Source: Macrostomum hystrix
Lineage: Eukaryota; Platyhelminthes; Macrostomidae
Length of the DNA stretch: 64,000 bases
Assembly: GCA_950097015.1 (NCBI GenBank)
Contig: CATNEN010000001.1
Span: forward strand, 5,069,001 to 5,133,000
Reading direction: 5' to 3'
Below the pieces are notes generated by a model. The model made no database searches. It was not told where the DNA came from and saw only the letters and a list, made by a program, of their open reading frames with translations. Each line of letters starts with the position of its first letter. Within the stretch, counting starts at the first letter, position 1. Of this stretch, positions 50,401 through 61,839 are shown piece after piece. Position numbers and translations under genes: made by a program.

Positions 50401-53400
50401 TTGTTTGGAAGGCTATAAATATAATTGGCTCGAGCGGAAGTCTTGAAGGCGCATGTCTTTAAAACTAGAAGTTTAAGGATTGCGTGTCGGCTTTTCTTGT
50501 AGGGAAGATACCAGTCGTGCTTATCGTTTAAAAATAAAAATATATACTCCAATTTCAGTACTGGAAAAAATATTACATTTTTCAGCTCTTCTACGAGTAT
50601 AATATTCTCTTTCTTACCGCTCTCACACCCAGTTTTCACCGCTAGAAAAAGATACTAGTACAAAAGGGCTGCGTAAGATATGTTAATGTCTTCATCGTGC
50701 AAGCTACTACCAGCTAGTTAGTGCCATCAGCTTCACTTAAGCTCAATTTATCTGTATTAGCAGGACAAAATTGATGAGATACACGTATTGGGAACAGAAT
50801 AAGGGCTGGCTAGAAACTACCATTAGTATCTTTTAATCCTCTTGGGAATAACAGGCTAGCTGTTAACTAAACTCACTTTCATCTGTACTGGTCCTCACAG
50901 ATAATAGAAAGCGAATCGAGAGATAATTGACTCCTAATTCTATTGGATAGAATTCAATTTCGAGTGAATCAGGACCGAGACATACAGACAGAGACAGACG
51001 GAGTGGGGGGGAAGTTGCAGTGGATTAGGAAACTAATTACTAAGCTAAATACCCGCTGAAATAAATCTAGCATGACGGAACAGAGAGGGCCTAGTCAGTG
51101 GAAGCTGCACCGGCTAAGCATTTAATCAACCAATTTCCTGACTAATCTCATTCTCAATCAAGAAATCATCGCGCAGGGTGAAGAGGTTTCACGACCCCGG
51201 GGCCTGCTAAGCCACTGTCCGTGCTAGCCAAGGGTTTATTGTTAGTCGCTGGACCGGAAAAACGAGCTAAGGACACTGGGTCATAAGCCGTGTTTTAATA
51301 GACATTTGTATAGTGTTTCTGTACGCTTTTGCGACAAGAAACTAGCTTTGTTCAATATAGATAGCATCACGGATATTTTCGCCAAAATTTCACATTCTCA
51401 TCCGCCCTTTCCTCTCACTACCTTTTACGTAGGTTCCGCCGCCCATGAACGTGGAGGCGCCAGCTGTTGAACTATCGGCATTCGCAACGGCAGCAGCAGC
51501 AGCAGCAGCAGCAGCTGTGGCGTCCTTTCTCAGTCTCTTGCGCAGCAGAACAACGGCGAGGATGAGAACGGCGGCCAAAATTAATGAGGCCACAACCAGC
51601 GCGGCGATAACAATGCCCTCGGTGTCCGAGCTGCGAAGGACCAGATTTCCGTTCAACCCTCTGCCGCCGCCTCGCCTGCCATCGTCGGGCGAGTCACGGG
51701 GCTTGCCGCCCGACTGACCAGGCACCGCTGGCGGCTGCTGAGAGCCGGGCTGCTGCTGGCCAGAGGGCCTCGCTCCGCCCGGCTGACGTCCGCCGCCTTC
51801 GAATGTGACCACAATGGACTTCCGGCTGACTTCGCGCGGATGACTCGGCTCGAACACTTCCAGGTTGAGCTTGTACCTGGGGTTGATAATGATAATAATA
51901 AAAAAATAATCGCAGGAGGGCTGCGGGCAATGGCACATCATTTGGTGTCACTATAGACTCGCAGCCAGCGAGGAGGCAATTCTGCCTATTCCGCTGACTC
52001 CTAAGCACACACTCACACAGGTGTGTACATCTGCCCTGACTTTTTCTCATCGTCAGCCAGAGTACACTTTCACTGTGCCTCGTAGGTTGGCCTTCAAGAG
52101 CGTAAATTGCACGAGAAGCCCCCAAGACTTCTCTATGGGACTGCGCCCCAAATGAATGTGGCCTCGCCGCGGAATCGAGCTCAGCCCTTTGTACCTGGCT
52201 TAGAGTAATTCGAACAAAACTGTGACTAATTTCTACGAAAAGAAATGTGTCAGTCAATCATTTATTTAGCAGCGAAAACTAACCTGGAAAATTGACACAA
52301 TTTCGGCGCCGACTTAACAAACACCTGGCCGGTGTTTTCATCGACTGCGAAACTGTGCCACTGCTGCGGCTGCTGCTGCAGCAGCTGAGCCTGCGATGTG
52401 TACATCTGGTGCTGCTGTGTCAGAACTGTCACACCTGCAAGTCGGTATCGACGCTGTTTGAAAGCTTCGCTGATGTCCGCATCGACAACGTCCAACTCGC
52501 TGGCAGACAGTGGCAGGATGTGATTCTCCACCGATTCGTCGCACGACACGTTGATGCCAAGTGGCGCCGTTGATCGGAACAGCGGCCGATTGTCGTTGCA
52601 GTCGAGAACTTTCACAACAATGCTAGCCGTGCTGGACAGACTCGGCTTGCCCAGGTCTCTGGCTAGAATCTCCAGACTGTGCTGCGACAGGCCCGACGGT
52701 CCCTCGAGATCTAGACGACCGCCGAGAGAAATTTCGCCATTATTGGCGTCCACACGAAACAGTCGCTGCACTGCCTGCAGCAGCTGCTGCTGATGCTGCG
52801 CGTGAAAGTAGGGCAGCTGCGGCTGCGGTGCCAGCGAGTAGAGCACTCGTCCGTTCTCACCAAGATCCCTGTCAGTGGCAAACACCGTGCCGATGACACT
52901 GCCAAGGCTGGCGTTTTCGTAGACCTCGAATGTCCGTGGCCCGGTGTGGTTGAACACCGGCGGGCAGTCGTTGACGTCCAGGATTCGCACCGAGACCTCG
53001 ACGACAGCCTGATGGTAGCGCGGTGGGGGCGTTGCTGTTGGCTGATCAGAGCCAGCGGACACTGGCGGCTTGTCGATCCAGTCGATGACGGTGATGTTGA
53101 AGCGGTAGCTGTCGCGAGTCTCTCTGTCGAACTCTTTGGTTGTGGTCAGGGCGTACTGGAAGCTGCCGCCGCCGCCGCCGCCGTAGCCACCCTGGTACAC
53201 AACGCGAAAGTGATCGGCCCCGTCGCCGGTAAGTTGGAATTCGCGCTGTTTCTGCAGGTCGTGTCTGTCCAAGTCAGGGTCAACCACGCGAAGCTGTGAA
53301 AAGTACAATTTTAGAGAGCTAGAGACAATTTTATGTTTATTAAGATACTAACGCGTCTGATAGCACGAGCTAAAATTTTCCGCTCAATCCGATGAAGCAA

Positions 53401-55407
53401 CTTCCAGAATCACAAAACATCGGCAACGTCATAGTTCATCGTAACGGGTGGAAATTTTTGATTCATGTGGTGGACTTTAACGAAAATCGGTCATTCAGTT
53501 TTGGAGCTATCGTCAAGTAAGGCAGTGCGCATTTAAAATAGTCCTCGAGTCATTCAAGTATCCGAGATTTAGGTTAGGCGTCCGAGGATTTTTCAATGAC
53601 GCCCGCAAAGCTTGGGTATCAATTTTATTGTACCATAGACGTTTTTGCGCAAGCTATACTTAATATCGTTATAATATCGTTATATTATAATATCGTTATA
53701 TTATAATATCGTTATATAATATCGAAATTCCACAGACAGACAGACAGACAGACTTTAGAGATTTAGTATAGTTGGATATGCTAGATCTACAATTGGTCTC
53801 AGTAAGCATTATATAGGACTCACATCGTAGACTTTGCTGTCTCGACTGACACTCTCCAGAAAGCTAATGTCTATGGGCGAAACCGGGAAAGCCGGCGGAT
53901 TGTCGTTCTCGTCCGTAATTCTAATATTCACTGTGGCTGCCGAGCTCAACGGTGGACTGCCGTTGTCTCTGCACTCGATGACGACCGTGTACTGACTGAT
54001 CGTCTCCCGATCAAATGACCGATTAGCATACAGTGTGTAGATTGTATTGGCGGTACTGTTGAGTTTCAGCTCCAGATAGAATACGCCAATAAGATCAATC
54101 GGCCCCACCTGACAGCTGAGAGCTCCGTTAGCTCCCGGGTCGCGATCGGAAACGTCTAATGTGTGAATGTACAACGGTACAGGATTGTTCTCAACCACCG
54201 ATTTGAACTGATGCTCAAGATTGATTCTAGGTCGATTATCGTTAGCGTCCAGCACATTAATAGTGACAGTGGCGGTGACGCTGAGGGCCGGTTTGCCATT
54301 GTCGATGGCTGCCACAACCAGCAAGTGCTGTCTGGCCGTCTCATAGTCCAATCCGTTGGTGTGACGCAGAGTGATCTCTCCTAGCGAGTTAATAGCGAAC
54401 AGTGAGTCGTCTCTGAGCAGTCGATAGTGGACCTGGCCAAACTCGCTGTCGGCGTCTGTTGCGCTCATCTTTAGCAGCAGTCCTGGCGGGTTGACCTCGG
54501 AGACATTCACGCTGAACAGCTGCCCGGGAGACCACACCGGGGCGTTGTCGTTGTGATCTCGAACGCGTATCACCAGAGTCACGGTGGCTGTGCGACCTCG
54601 CTGATCCTGATCGCTCGATGCTGCGATGCAGTAACGATAGCGAGACACCGACTCTCTGTCTAGCTCTCGGTCCAGTCTGAGCTTGTACTCCGGCGGTCCC
54701 ACGGTGTTGAATGACGAACCCCTTGACAGACTGAATGTTCTGTCGGGCGGTGGATCCTCTGGCGAGCAGCGAACCAGACTGTACACCAGTCGACATGTCG
54801 CATATCCGCTCCGATCGGCGTCAACAGCTCTCGGCAACGGAATCACGTGACCGACGGGAATGTTTTCCCAGATTTCTTCGTCTGGCAGGACTGTACGCTC
54901 AAACTGCGGCGGCGTGTTGTCCACATCTAGAACGTCGATCAATAATTCGGCTATGAGAAAGTCGGCTTCGCTGTCTAGATTTTGAATCCTGACCGCGGCG
55001 GAGATTCTACAAGAGTCCGCCGGGTCAGTCTGCGAACAGTTCAACGCCGCTATGGACGACGGACACAGGTACTCGCGACGCAGCGGTGAGACGAGGCGAA
55101 GCAGCCCGGTGGACCGATCCAGCGACAAGCTGCGAGCCGCTAGCTGTGGCTGTACAGTCAGCAGGCTGTACACAATTCTTGGCCAATCAGGGAGCTGGCC
55201 AAGATCTGTTAGGCGCTTGGGCAGGTTGTCAAGGTTGATTGGCAGATGGGCGGACGATGGTGGCGCTGCAAGGTCGCCGTCAGTCTCGCTAACGGTGAGT
55301 TGCAGTCTTATTGGGCCAGTGTTCGATCCGTAAACGGCGCCGTCGTTCAACACTGCCATGGTTACCCATAGCAACAGCAACTGGCGCAGACGCAACCGAG
55401 GTGTCAT
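44448..55407 (-). CDS. Delta-protocadherin-like adhesion receptor (6 coding exons)
   Basis: A calcium-dependent adhesion protein of the plasma membrane. Exons in transcript order: 55407-53824, 53293-52284, 51876-51422, 46538-46240, 44960-44855, 44761-44448. They total 3768 nt, in frame, 1255 aa, with GT-AG introns and matching phases. The signal peptide MTPRLRLRQLLLLWVTMA is followed by seven cadherin repeats with linkers DVDNTPPQF, DHNDNAPVW, DANDNRPRI, DENDNPPAF, DVNDCPPVF and DCNDNRPLF. Two linkers have a cysteine replacing a usual N or V. A Pro/Gly/Gln-rich juxtamembrane stretch precedes the membrane segment GIVIAALVVASLILAAVLIL (~952-976) and a basic stop-transfer RKRLRK. The cytoplasmic tail (~270 aa) has poly-Ala and poly-Gln runs. 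Seven repeats fit delta-1 protocadherins (PCDH1/7/9/11 group), but I do not see a clear RRVTF phosphatase-binding motif, so the subgroup is uncertain. A 5' UTR acceptor lies at 55462-55463. Confidence 0.94.
45140..45625. repeat. 23-bp minisatellite in a protocadherin tail intron
   Basis: About 21 copies of a unit containing AATCTATCAACCAATCTCAC, alternating CAACC and CAATC versions. It lies between coding exons 4 and 5 of the minus-strand protocadherin. Confidence 0.93.
46655..47900. repeat. 25-bp minisatellite in protocadherin intron 3
   Basis: About 50 copies of a unit with CTACTCCCCAATCTACCATT. A shortened version lacking the CTACTCCCC part (TAATCAACAATCTACCATTC) is interspersed, often in runs. 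The right end is enriched in a CTCTTATCTACTCGCC variant. It is the same family as the UPF2 intron 9 array. Confidence 0.95.
47905..51385. other. Array-free part of protocadherin intron 3
   Basis: About 3.5 kb of mostly unique DNA, the longest array-free non-coding stretch in the window. No coding exon is supported. A dispersed-repeat-like fragment is at 48370-48520. The remainder shows no features I can name. It could hold regulatory sequence, but nothing in it proves this. Confidence 0.45.
48370..48520. mobile_element. Possible degenerate SINE fragment
   Basis: The segment CACCCAGCTGTTAAATGGGT, followed by GC-rich DNA, resembles from memory a conserved end seen in several invertebrate short interspersed repeats (read on the minus strand). 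Its base composition differs from the AT-rich surroundings. Only one copy is in this window, so this is weakly supported. Confidence 0.3.
51886..52190 (-). mobile_element. tRNA-derived SINE-like element, copy B (protocadherin intron 2)
   Basis: On the minus strand this copy shares with copy A the B-box-like GAGCTCGATTCCGCGGCGAG, the central GAGGCACAGTGA region, the GGAGTCAG block and the end CATTGCCCGCAGCCCTCCTG, followed by an AT-rich tail. The A-box part is not recognisable, so it is diverged or truncated at the 5' end. Its tail ends about 8 bp before the 3' splice site of the transmembrane exon. Confidence 0.8.
53340..53800. mobile_element. Possible transposon remnant in protocadherin intron 1
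   Basis: This intron has repeated TAATATCGTTATA segments followed by (ACAG)n and a TTTAGAGATTTAGTATAG end. This layout resembles ends of non-autonomous elements seen in other invertebrate genomes. No terminal inverted repeat or second copy was found here, so the call is tentative. Confidence 0.3.
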
Positions 55408-55499
55408 CACGGTTGACAGATGAAGCACCGCTTTGATTGATTTGGTTGATCACAAGATTACCTGTGCAATATCAAAGTTGCGGGGTGGATTGTATAATA

Positions 55500-56075
55500 G
55501 ATAGAAGAGATTCAGGTAGATATTCAGGTAGAGATTCAGGTAGAGATTCAGGTAGATATTCAGGTAGAGATTCAGTTAGTGATTTAAGTCGTGATTCAGT
55601 AAAATATTCAGATAGAGATTAAGGCAGAGATTAGGTAGATATTCAGGTAGATATTCAGGTAGAGATTCAGGTAGTGATTTAAGTCGTGATTCAGGAAAAT
55701 ATTCAGATAGAGATTAAGGCAGAGATTCAGGTAGATATTCAGGTAGATATTCAGGTAGAGATTCAGGTAGTGATTTAAGTCGTGATTCAGGAAAATATTC
55801 AGATAGAGATTAAGGCAGAGATTCAGGTAGATATTCAGGTAGATATTCAGGTAGAGATTCAGCTAGATATTCAGATTGAGATTCATGTAGATATTCAGGT
55901 AGAGATTCAGGTAGATATTCAGATAGAGATTCAGGTAGATATTCAGATAGAGATTCAGGTTGAGATTCAGGTAGATATTCAGGTAGATATTCAGGTAGAT
56001 ATTCAGATAGAGATTCAGGTTGAGATTCAGGTAGATATTCAGGTAGATATTCATGTAGAGATTCAAGTAGACATG
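55500..56075. repeat. 12-bp minisatellite upstream of the protocadherin start
   Basis: About 48 copies of a 12-bp unit alternating GATATTCAGGTA and GAGATTCAGGTA. The left part has a 96-bp higher-order repeat marked by GATTTAAGTCGTGATTCAG. It probably lies in a 5' UTR intron of the protocadherin, just upstream of the acceptor at 55462-55463. All open frames across it are repeat products. Confidence 0.93.
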
Positions 56076-57054
56076 ATTTACTGGCTGATTGCGATATAAA
56101 AAACTCAGTAACAAAAGCAATCTTTTTTAATAGCAAGAAAGATTTTCGATTTAAGTAAAAAACAAAATACAGGAAGGCGTTAAATCAGTTTCAATTAAAT
56201 TTATTTTAATCCCAACAGCCTACAAAATATGTTTATTAACTCCAAGTTATCCATTTTAGGGGAAAATAGGAAAAGGATAGTTTAATTAACGGTGTATATT
56301 TAGGGATAGATTATAATTATGCGATTATCCGAAAATTCTGAGGATCAGGGGGTGGTGCAATGATCAGTGCACGGGACACGCCGAACAAGCCGAGTGTAAT
56401 GAACCCACTGGTATTTAGTGGGCAATGCAATAACTACCTAACTAGCTTTAGCATGCTGATTCCACTTGACCGACACTGATGATCTGCTTTACTTAGAGAT
56501 TTAGTCGGCAGGAAGATAGGAATAATCTATATGGGATATATAATACCCGAATATTCGCTGCAATGCAGATTAGAAGATTTATATCTCAATTTACTCGCCT
56601 TTCCTAGCTCGTCATTTTACTTTAACGTAATCAAAAATGAGAAGAGAGTGAGGGGAGAATAGATAGGGATATCTAGATTCGAAATAAACACCATGTAGCT
56701 TTTAAAAATCTTGGAAAAAATCTTAACTCTAGATTCGAGATCTAAATTACCACGAAGTGACGAAGCTAAACAGACTGGACTGAAGAAGAAAACTTATAGA
56801 TTAGGGAGAATTCATGAGGCTGGAAAATAAGGTTAGGAAATGGAAGAGAAATTCATTCAGCCTAATCAAATCAGGATGAAAGAGAGGAGAAAAGAGGCAA
56901 AGTATCTACGAGTATCTGTGGCTAATAAGGCTGCACTGAAAGAATCTTCACAATGATAATATGGCATCCTAAATGAGAGAATTCAACGATTTCAAGAAAT
57001 CAAATTTACCGACTCCGACCTCTTGTGGTTAGGTTTCCTTCCTACTTTGGCTCC
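56076..57054. other. Unique spacer with a possible tRNA-like repeat fragment
   Basis: AT-rich unique DNA with no supported ORF. At about 56350-56400 the stretch GTGGTGCAATGATCAGTGCA resembles the A-box region of a tRNA or tRNA-derived SINE, but a convincing B box is missing. Confidence 0.35.
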
Positions 57055-58450
57055 AATCAGTTCTTAGCACACCCCTCTGTCACTCTCAAACCAGTTCTTA
57101 GCACACCCCTCTGTCACTCTCAGATCAGTTCTTAGCACACCCTCTGTCACTCTCAAATCAGTTCTTAGCACACCCCTCTGTCACTCTCAGATCAGTTCTT
57201 AGCACACCCCTCTGTCACTCTCAAACCAGTTCTTAGCACACCCCTCTGTCACTCTCAAACCAGTTCTTAGCACACCCCTCTGTCACTCTCAGATCAGTTC
57301 TTAGCACACCCTCTGTCACTCTCAAATCAGTTCTTAGCACACCCCTCTGTCACTCTCAAACCAGTTCTTAGCACACCCCTCTGTCACTGTCAAACCAGTT
57401 CTTAGCACACCCCTCTGTCACTCTCAAACCAGTTCTTAGCACACCCCTCTGTCACTCTCAGATCAGTTCTTAGCACACCCTCTGTCACTCTCAAATCAGT
57501 TCTTAGCACACCCCTCTGTCACTCTCAAACCAGTTCTTAGCACACCCTCTGTCACTCTCAAACCAGTTCTTAGCACACCCCTCTGTCACTCTCAAATCAG
57601 TTCTTAGCACACCCTCTGTCACTCTCAAACCAGTTCTTAGCACACCCTCTGTCACTCTCAGATCAGTTCTTAGCACACCCCTCTGTCACTCTCAAACCAG
57701 TTCTTAGCACACCCCTCTGTCACTCTCAAACCAGTTCTTAGCACACCCCTGTCACTCTCAAACCAGTTCTTAGCACACCCCCCTGTCACTCTCAGATCAG
57801 TTCTTAGCACACCCTCTGTCACTCTCAAATCAGTTCTTAGCACACCCCTCTGTCACTCTCAAACCAGTTCTTAGCACACCCTCTGTCACTCTCAAACCAG
57901 TTCTTAGCACACCCCTCTGTCACTCTCAAATCAGTTCTTAGCACACCCTCTGTCACTCTCAAATCAGTTCTTAGCACACCCCTCTGTCACTCTCAAATCA
58001 GTTCTTAGCACACCCCTCTGTCACTCTCAAATCAGTTCTTAGCACACCCCTCTGTCACTCTCAAATCAGTTCTTAGCACACCCCTCTGTCACTCTCCATT
58101 CAGTTCTTAGCACACCCCTCTGTCACTCTCAAATCAGTTCTTAGCACACCCCTCTGTCACTCTCAAATCAGTTCTTAGCACACCCTCTGTCACTCTCCAT
58201 TCAGTTCTTAGCACACCCTCTGTCACTCTCAAACCAGTTCTTAGCACACCCCTCTGTCACTCTCAAATCAGTTCTTAGCACACCCTCTGTCACTCTCCAT
58301 TCAGTTCTTAGCACACCCCTCTGTCACTCTCAAATCAGTTCTTAGCACACCCTCTGTCACTCTCCATTCAGTTCTTAGCACACCCCTCTGTCACTCTCAA
58401 ATCAGTTCTTAGCACACCCTCTGTCACTCTCCATTCAGTTCTTAGCAATA
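57055..58450. repeat. 33/34-bp minisatellite array
   Basis: About 42 copies of a unit with CAGTTCTTAGCACACCCCTC and CTGTCACTCTC. Units alternate between 33 and 34 bp by loss of one C, and the last bases vary (AAACC, AAATC, AGATC, CATTC). Confidence 0.95.
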
Positions 58451-59079
58451 GCACAAGAATTCAGTTTCAGCCCCAGTTTTGCGACAAAAAACTACAATCA
58501 CAATCAGCAGAATAAGTGTCAGTTTCTCCTAAAAGAAAGTAAAAAAACTAGGACATTTGCCGGCAGAATAAGAGAAAAAGAAGGAAAACAGAATGCTAGG
58601 AAATTGAGATGAAAGCAGAGGGCCGATAGAGACTCTTGGAGTCCGTTATCGAGGCCGTTGCCAAAAGGATCTGAAAAAATGGGATACGACTCTCAGTCGA
58701 TACTTCTGAAATACAACCGTCATCATCGTTCCTGTCTCCCTCTCTTTCTCTACTTCTGTGCCTTCATTTTCGTTCTCAAAATCCCATTTGGGATTTAAAT
58801 TTTTTTTGTTCTCGCAGCCACGTACACACACACAGACAGAGACAGGCAGCGAGTTGGTGTTTTAAGGCCAACAGAAAAGCGAATTTTTTTTCCAGCATCT
58901 GTCGGTGAGGGTGAGTGATAAAAAATGGTTTGTCTGCTAACGACGATAACACAGAGCCACGACTTGCTGGCTTTGCTAGGATAATTTTTTTTCCGATAAA
59001 CAACGCGATGGAAATGAAAATTCTTTTTCTGAGAAATGAATAATAAGAAAATGTTTGTGGGACAAATGGTAGATGAGAT
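58451..59079. other. Unique spacer
   Basis: Unique DNA with short (CA)n and T-rich runs. Minus-strand open frames pass through but lack homology or splice context. It could be upstream sequence of the protocadherin. Confidence 0.35.
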
Positions 59080-59680
59080 AGAGCAAAAGATGAGACGGAT
59101 GGAGAGATGAGAAGGGGGGAGTGATGAGAAGTAGGTAGAGATGAGAAGTAGGTAGAGATGAGAGGGAACGAGAGATAAGATTGAGGGAGAGATAAAAGGA
59201 AAGGAGAGATGAGATGGAAGGAGAGATGAGATGGGGAGAGATGAGATGGGGAGAGATGAGATGGGAAGAGATGAGATGGGGGGAGATGAGATGGGGAGAG
59301 ATGAGAAGGGGGAGATGAGATGGGGAGAGATGAGATGGGGAGAGATGAGATGGGGAGAGATGAGAGGAAAGGAGACATGGGATTGAAAGAGAGATAAGAG
59401 GAAAGGAGACATGCGATGGGAGCGAAGGAGAGATGAGTTGTAGGGAGAGACGAGATGGAACGATGGATGAGATTGAGGGAGGGATAAAAGGAAAGGAGTC
59501 ATGAGATGGAGAGAGACGAGATGGACGGAGAGATGAGATGGGGAGAGACTGTAAGGAAGGATATATGAGAGGAAAGGAGAGATGAGATGGACGGAGAGAT
59601 CCGACAAAGTTGAAAAAACGAGTGAGAGAGAAGAGATGGAGCGAGATGAAATTAAAGAGGGGAGATGAGAAGGAAGCATT
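59080..59680. repeat. Purine-rich ~15-bp degenerate array
   Basis: Degenerate tandem copies around ATGAGATGGGGAGAG. Almost the entire + strand is A/G with regular T. Minus-strand open frames through it (Ser/Pro/His-rich) are compositional. Confidence 0.85.
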
Positions 59681-60227
59681 GCAAGAGGCACCATACAGCC
59701 ACAGCTCATAGTCCTGGTAGGCAGCATGGTATTAACTCAATGTAGATCAAATTTGTCACAATCTCATCAATTCGGCACGCAGCGTAATATTGAGAAGAAA
59801 TTCAGCTTGCTCAACTTGCATTGCCTGTAGCAGCCCTGAGTCTACTAAACAAAATCTTTGCTAGAGACTCATCGGCCGTTCCATTTCCACAAAAACTCAA
59901 TAGCAATGTCGATACCAGGATTAGAATTATGGCTAATAGATGGATAGCAGAACCTTCACAGCTGGTCCCAAAACAACTCAGCATGTTGGGTGTTGTCCAT
60001 CGTTCCAAGAACTCGTAGCTTTGCACTCGTTCTTTTCTTTAGTTTTGTCAGCCAAGACTGCACATTATCAGTTTTCCATGCTTGCTGGTTTCTGTTCTCG
60101 ATATGACATTATCGACCAAACAGTCTGAGATAACTCAATCCATGCTTTTCTAATCATAATTCCTCACATCATTGCTTCGGCACGATTATTTAGATCCCCC
60201 AAATAAATTCTTGCATCCTTGAATTCG
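59681..60227. other. Unique spacer
   Basis: A minus-strand frame at 60026-59811 encodes 71 residues with one hydrophobic stretch (HLLAIILILVSTLLLSF). It matches nothing I recognise and may be chance. No other feature is supported. Confidence 0.3.
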
Positions 60228-60565
60228 CTCCCAGATCCTCAGAATGTCTCCCAGATCCTCAGATTGTCTCCCAGAACCTCACATACCCTCCCAGATCCTC
60301 AGATTGTCTCCCAGAACCTCAGATTGTCTCCCAGATCTTCAGATTGTCTCCCAGATCCTCAGATTGTCTCCTAGATCCTCAGATTGTCTCCCAGATCCTC
60401 TGATCGTCCCCCAGATCCTCAGATTGTCTCCTAGATCCTCAGATTGTCTCCCAGATCCTCTGATCGTCCCCCAGATCCTCAGATTGTCTCCTAGATTCTC
60501 AGATCGTCCCCCAGATCCTCAGATTGTCCCCCAGATCCTCTGATCGTCCCCCAGATCCTCAGATT
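60228..60565. repeat. 20-bp minisatellite array, forward orientation
   Basis: About 17 copies of AGATTGTCTCCCAGATCCTC with variants. It is the exact reverse complement family of the array at 61840-63300. Confidence 0.94.
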
Positions 60566-61839
60566 TAAACGAAAAGATCCGTCCAGATTTGATCAGAGAT
60601 TAATTGAATATTTAAAATCTTAGAATGGGGATTTGAATTCTTACTCCCAGTTTCCCAGATCCTGTCAAATTTGAGATCGGTCGTGCGTGACCCATCAAGA
60701 ATTTCCCTTTTAAAAAATATTTCTAAATTTCTAAATTATAGAATAGTTGACCCATATATCGGTCATAGAAATGATCCGTCTTTGTCGTTATTGAGTCTCT
60801 AACATAAATATACTTTGCTAATTATATGTCTGCATGAAATTAGCTTTCAAATCTAATTTTTTCAAGGATAAAAGCGTCATTCATTTTGCTAGGGATTGGT
60901 CCACTGACTGAATTGCTTCTTAATTGAATCAGACGCTGACCTTGCGGACGTGGCAGAGCTTGCCTCAATGGGGGAAGCTCAAAGTTTTTCTGTCTGAAAT
61001 AAAAGACAGACCCGCTGAAATTCAATTATAAGACACAGGGTTCCACTTCCACTGGCCAACATCTTTTGAGGGTGATGACTCAACGACTCATCCATACCAC
61101 AGAAAGGAATTGTGAATGAATAGGGACAAACCATTTTTTTTAATTAAGACTATTGTGGAAGCGGCATTGAAAGAAAACTGGCTATAGTAAAATAGGATGG
61201 CAATTTGGCTATACTCATGGCTTGGGAAAAAATCCGCCCCACCTTATTTAGTAACGTTCTCAAGAACTGCCAGCCACGCATTTAATGAATTATTTATTCG
61301 AAAAATCTTCAAACAAGCATATGAAGTTCCGATGTGAAGCACAGGGGGAGGTTTTTCTGCAACAAATCATTTTCTCTCTCGTCCATATACTCACACACGT
61401 ATATATATTTTGCGTTTCACGATTCTCAAGCCAAAAACTGAAGTTAGCGAGTGATGGAGTGTGAATGAGACTAGGTGAAGTTCTCATGCTGCTCCTGTTT
61501 AAGGCTTAGAGGTTTTGACCCAGGCCCTATAAGACTGAGATCCACTTTAGTCAGTCAGTCAGTAAGGGTTGTGTGTGTGTGTAGGCCCTCATTTGCCAAG
61601 TACCTGCCAGTGTGCCAGTATAGTTCTGTCCTGTTTGATGACGACTCCTTCAGAATCTGTAGCTATATGTGCGACTTTTGTAAAAAATCCTTCAAATTCC
61701 TATATAGTTCTGGCCGTACACAACCAACACTGTAATGCACGATAATTTAGATGTAGCTCGTAGGACAAACAATGAAAGCATAAATTAGATTGAATAAATT
61801 AAAGAATAGAAATTCGTGAATAAAGGGATCGAAATGGAA
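60566..61839. other. Unique spacer between inverted arrays
   Basis: About 1.27 kb of unique DNA with (GTCA)n and (GT)n microsatellites near 61550-61585. No supported coding sequence. Confidence 0.4.

Noticed and set aside
52292-55333. Plus-strand ORFs opposite the cadherin exons
   Set aside because: They are shadows of the minus-strand protocadherin, which has a complete domain series.
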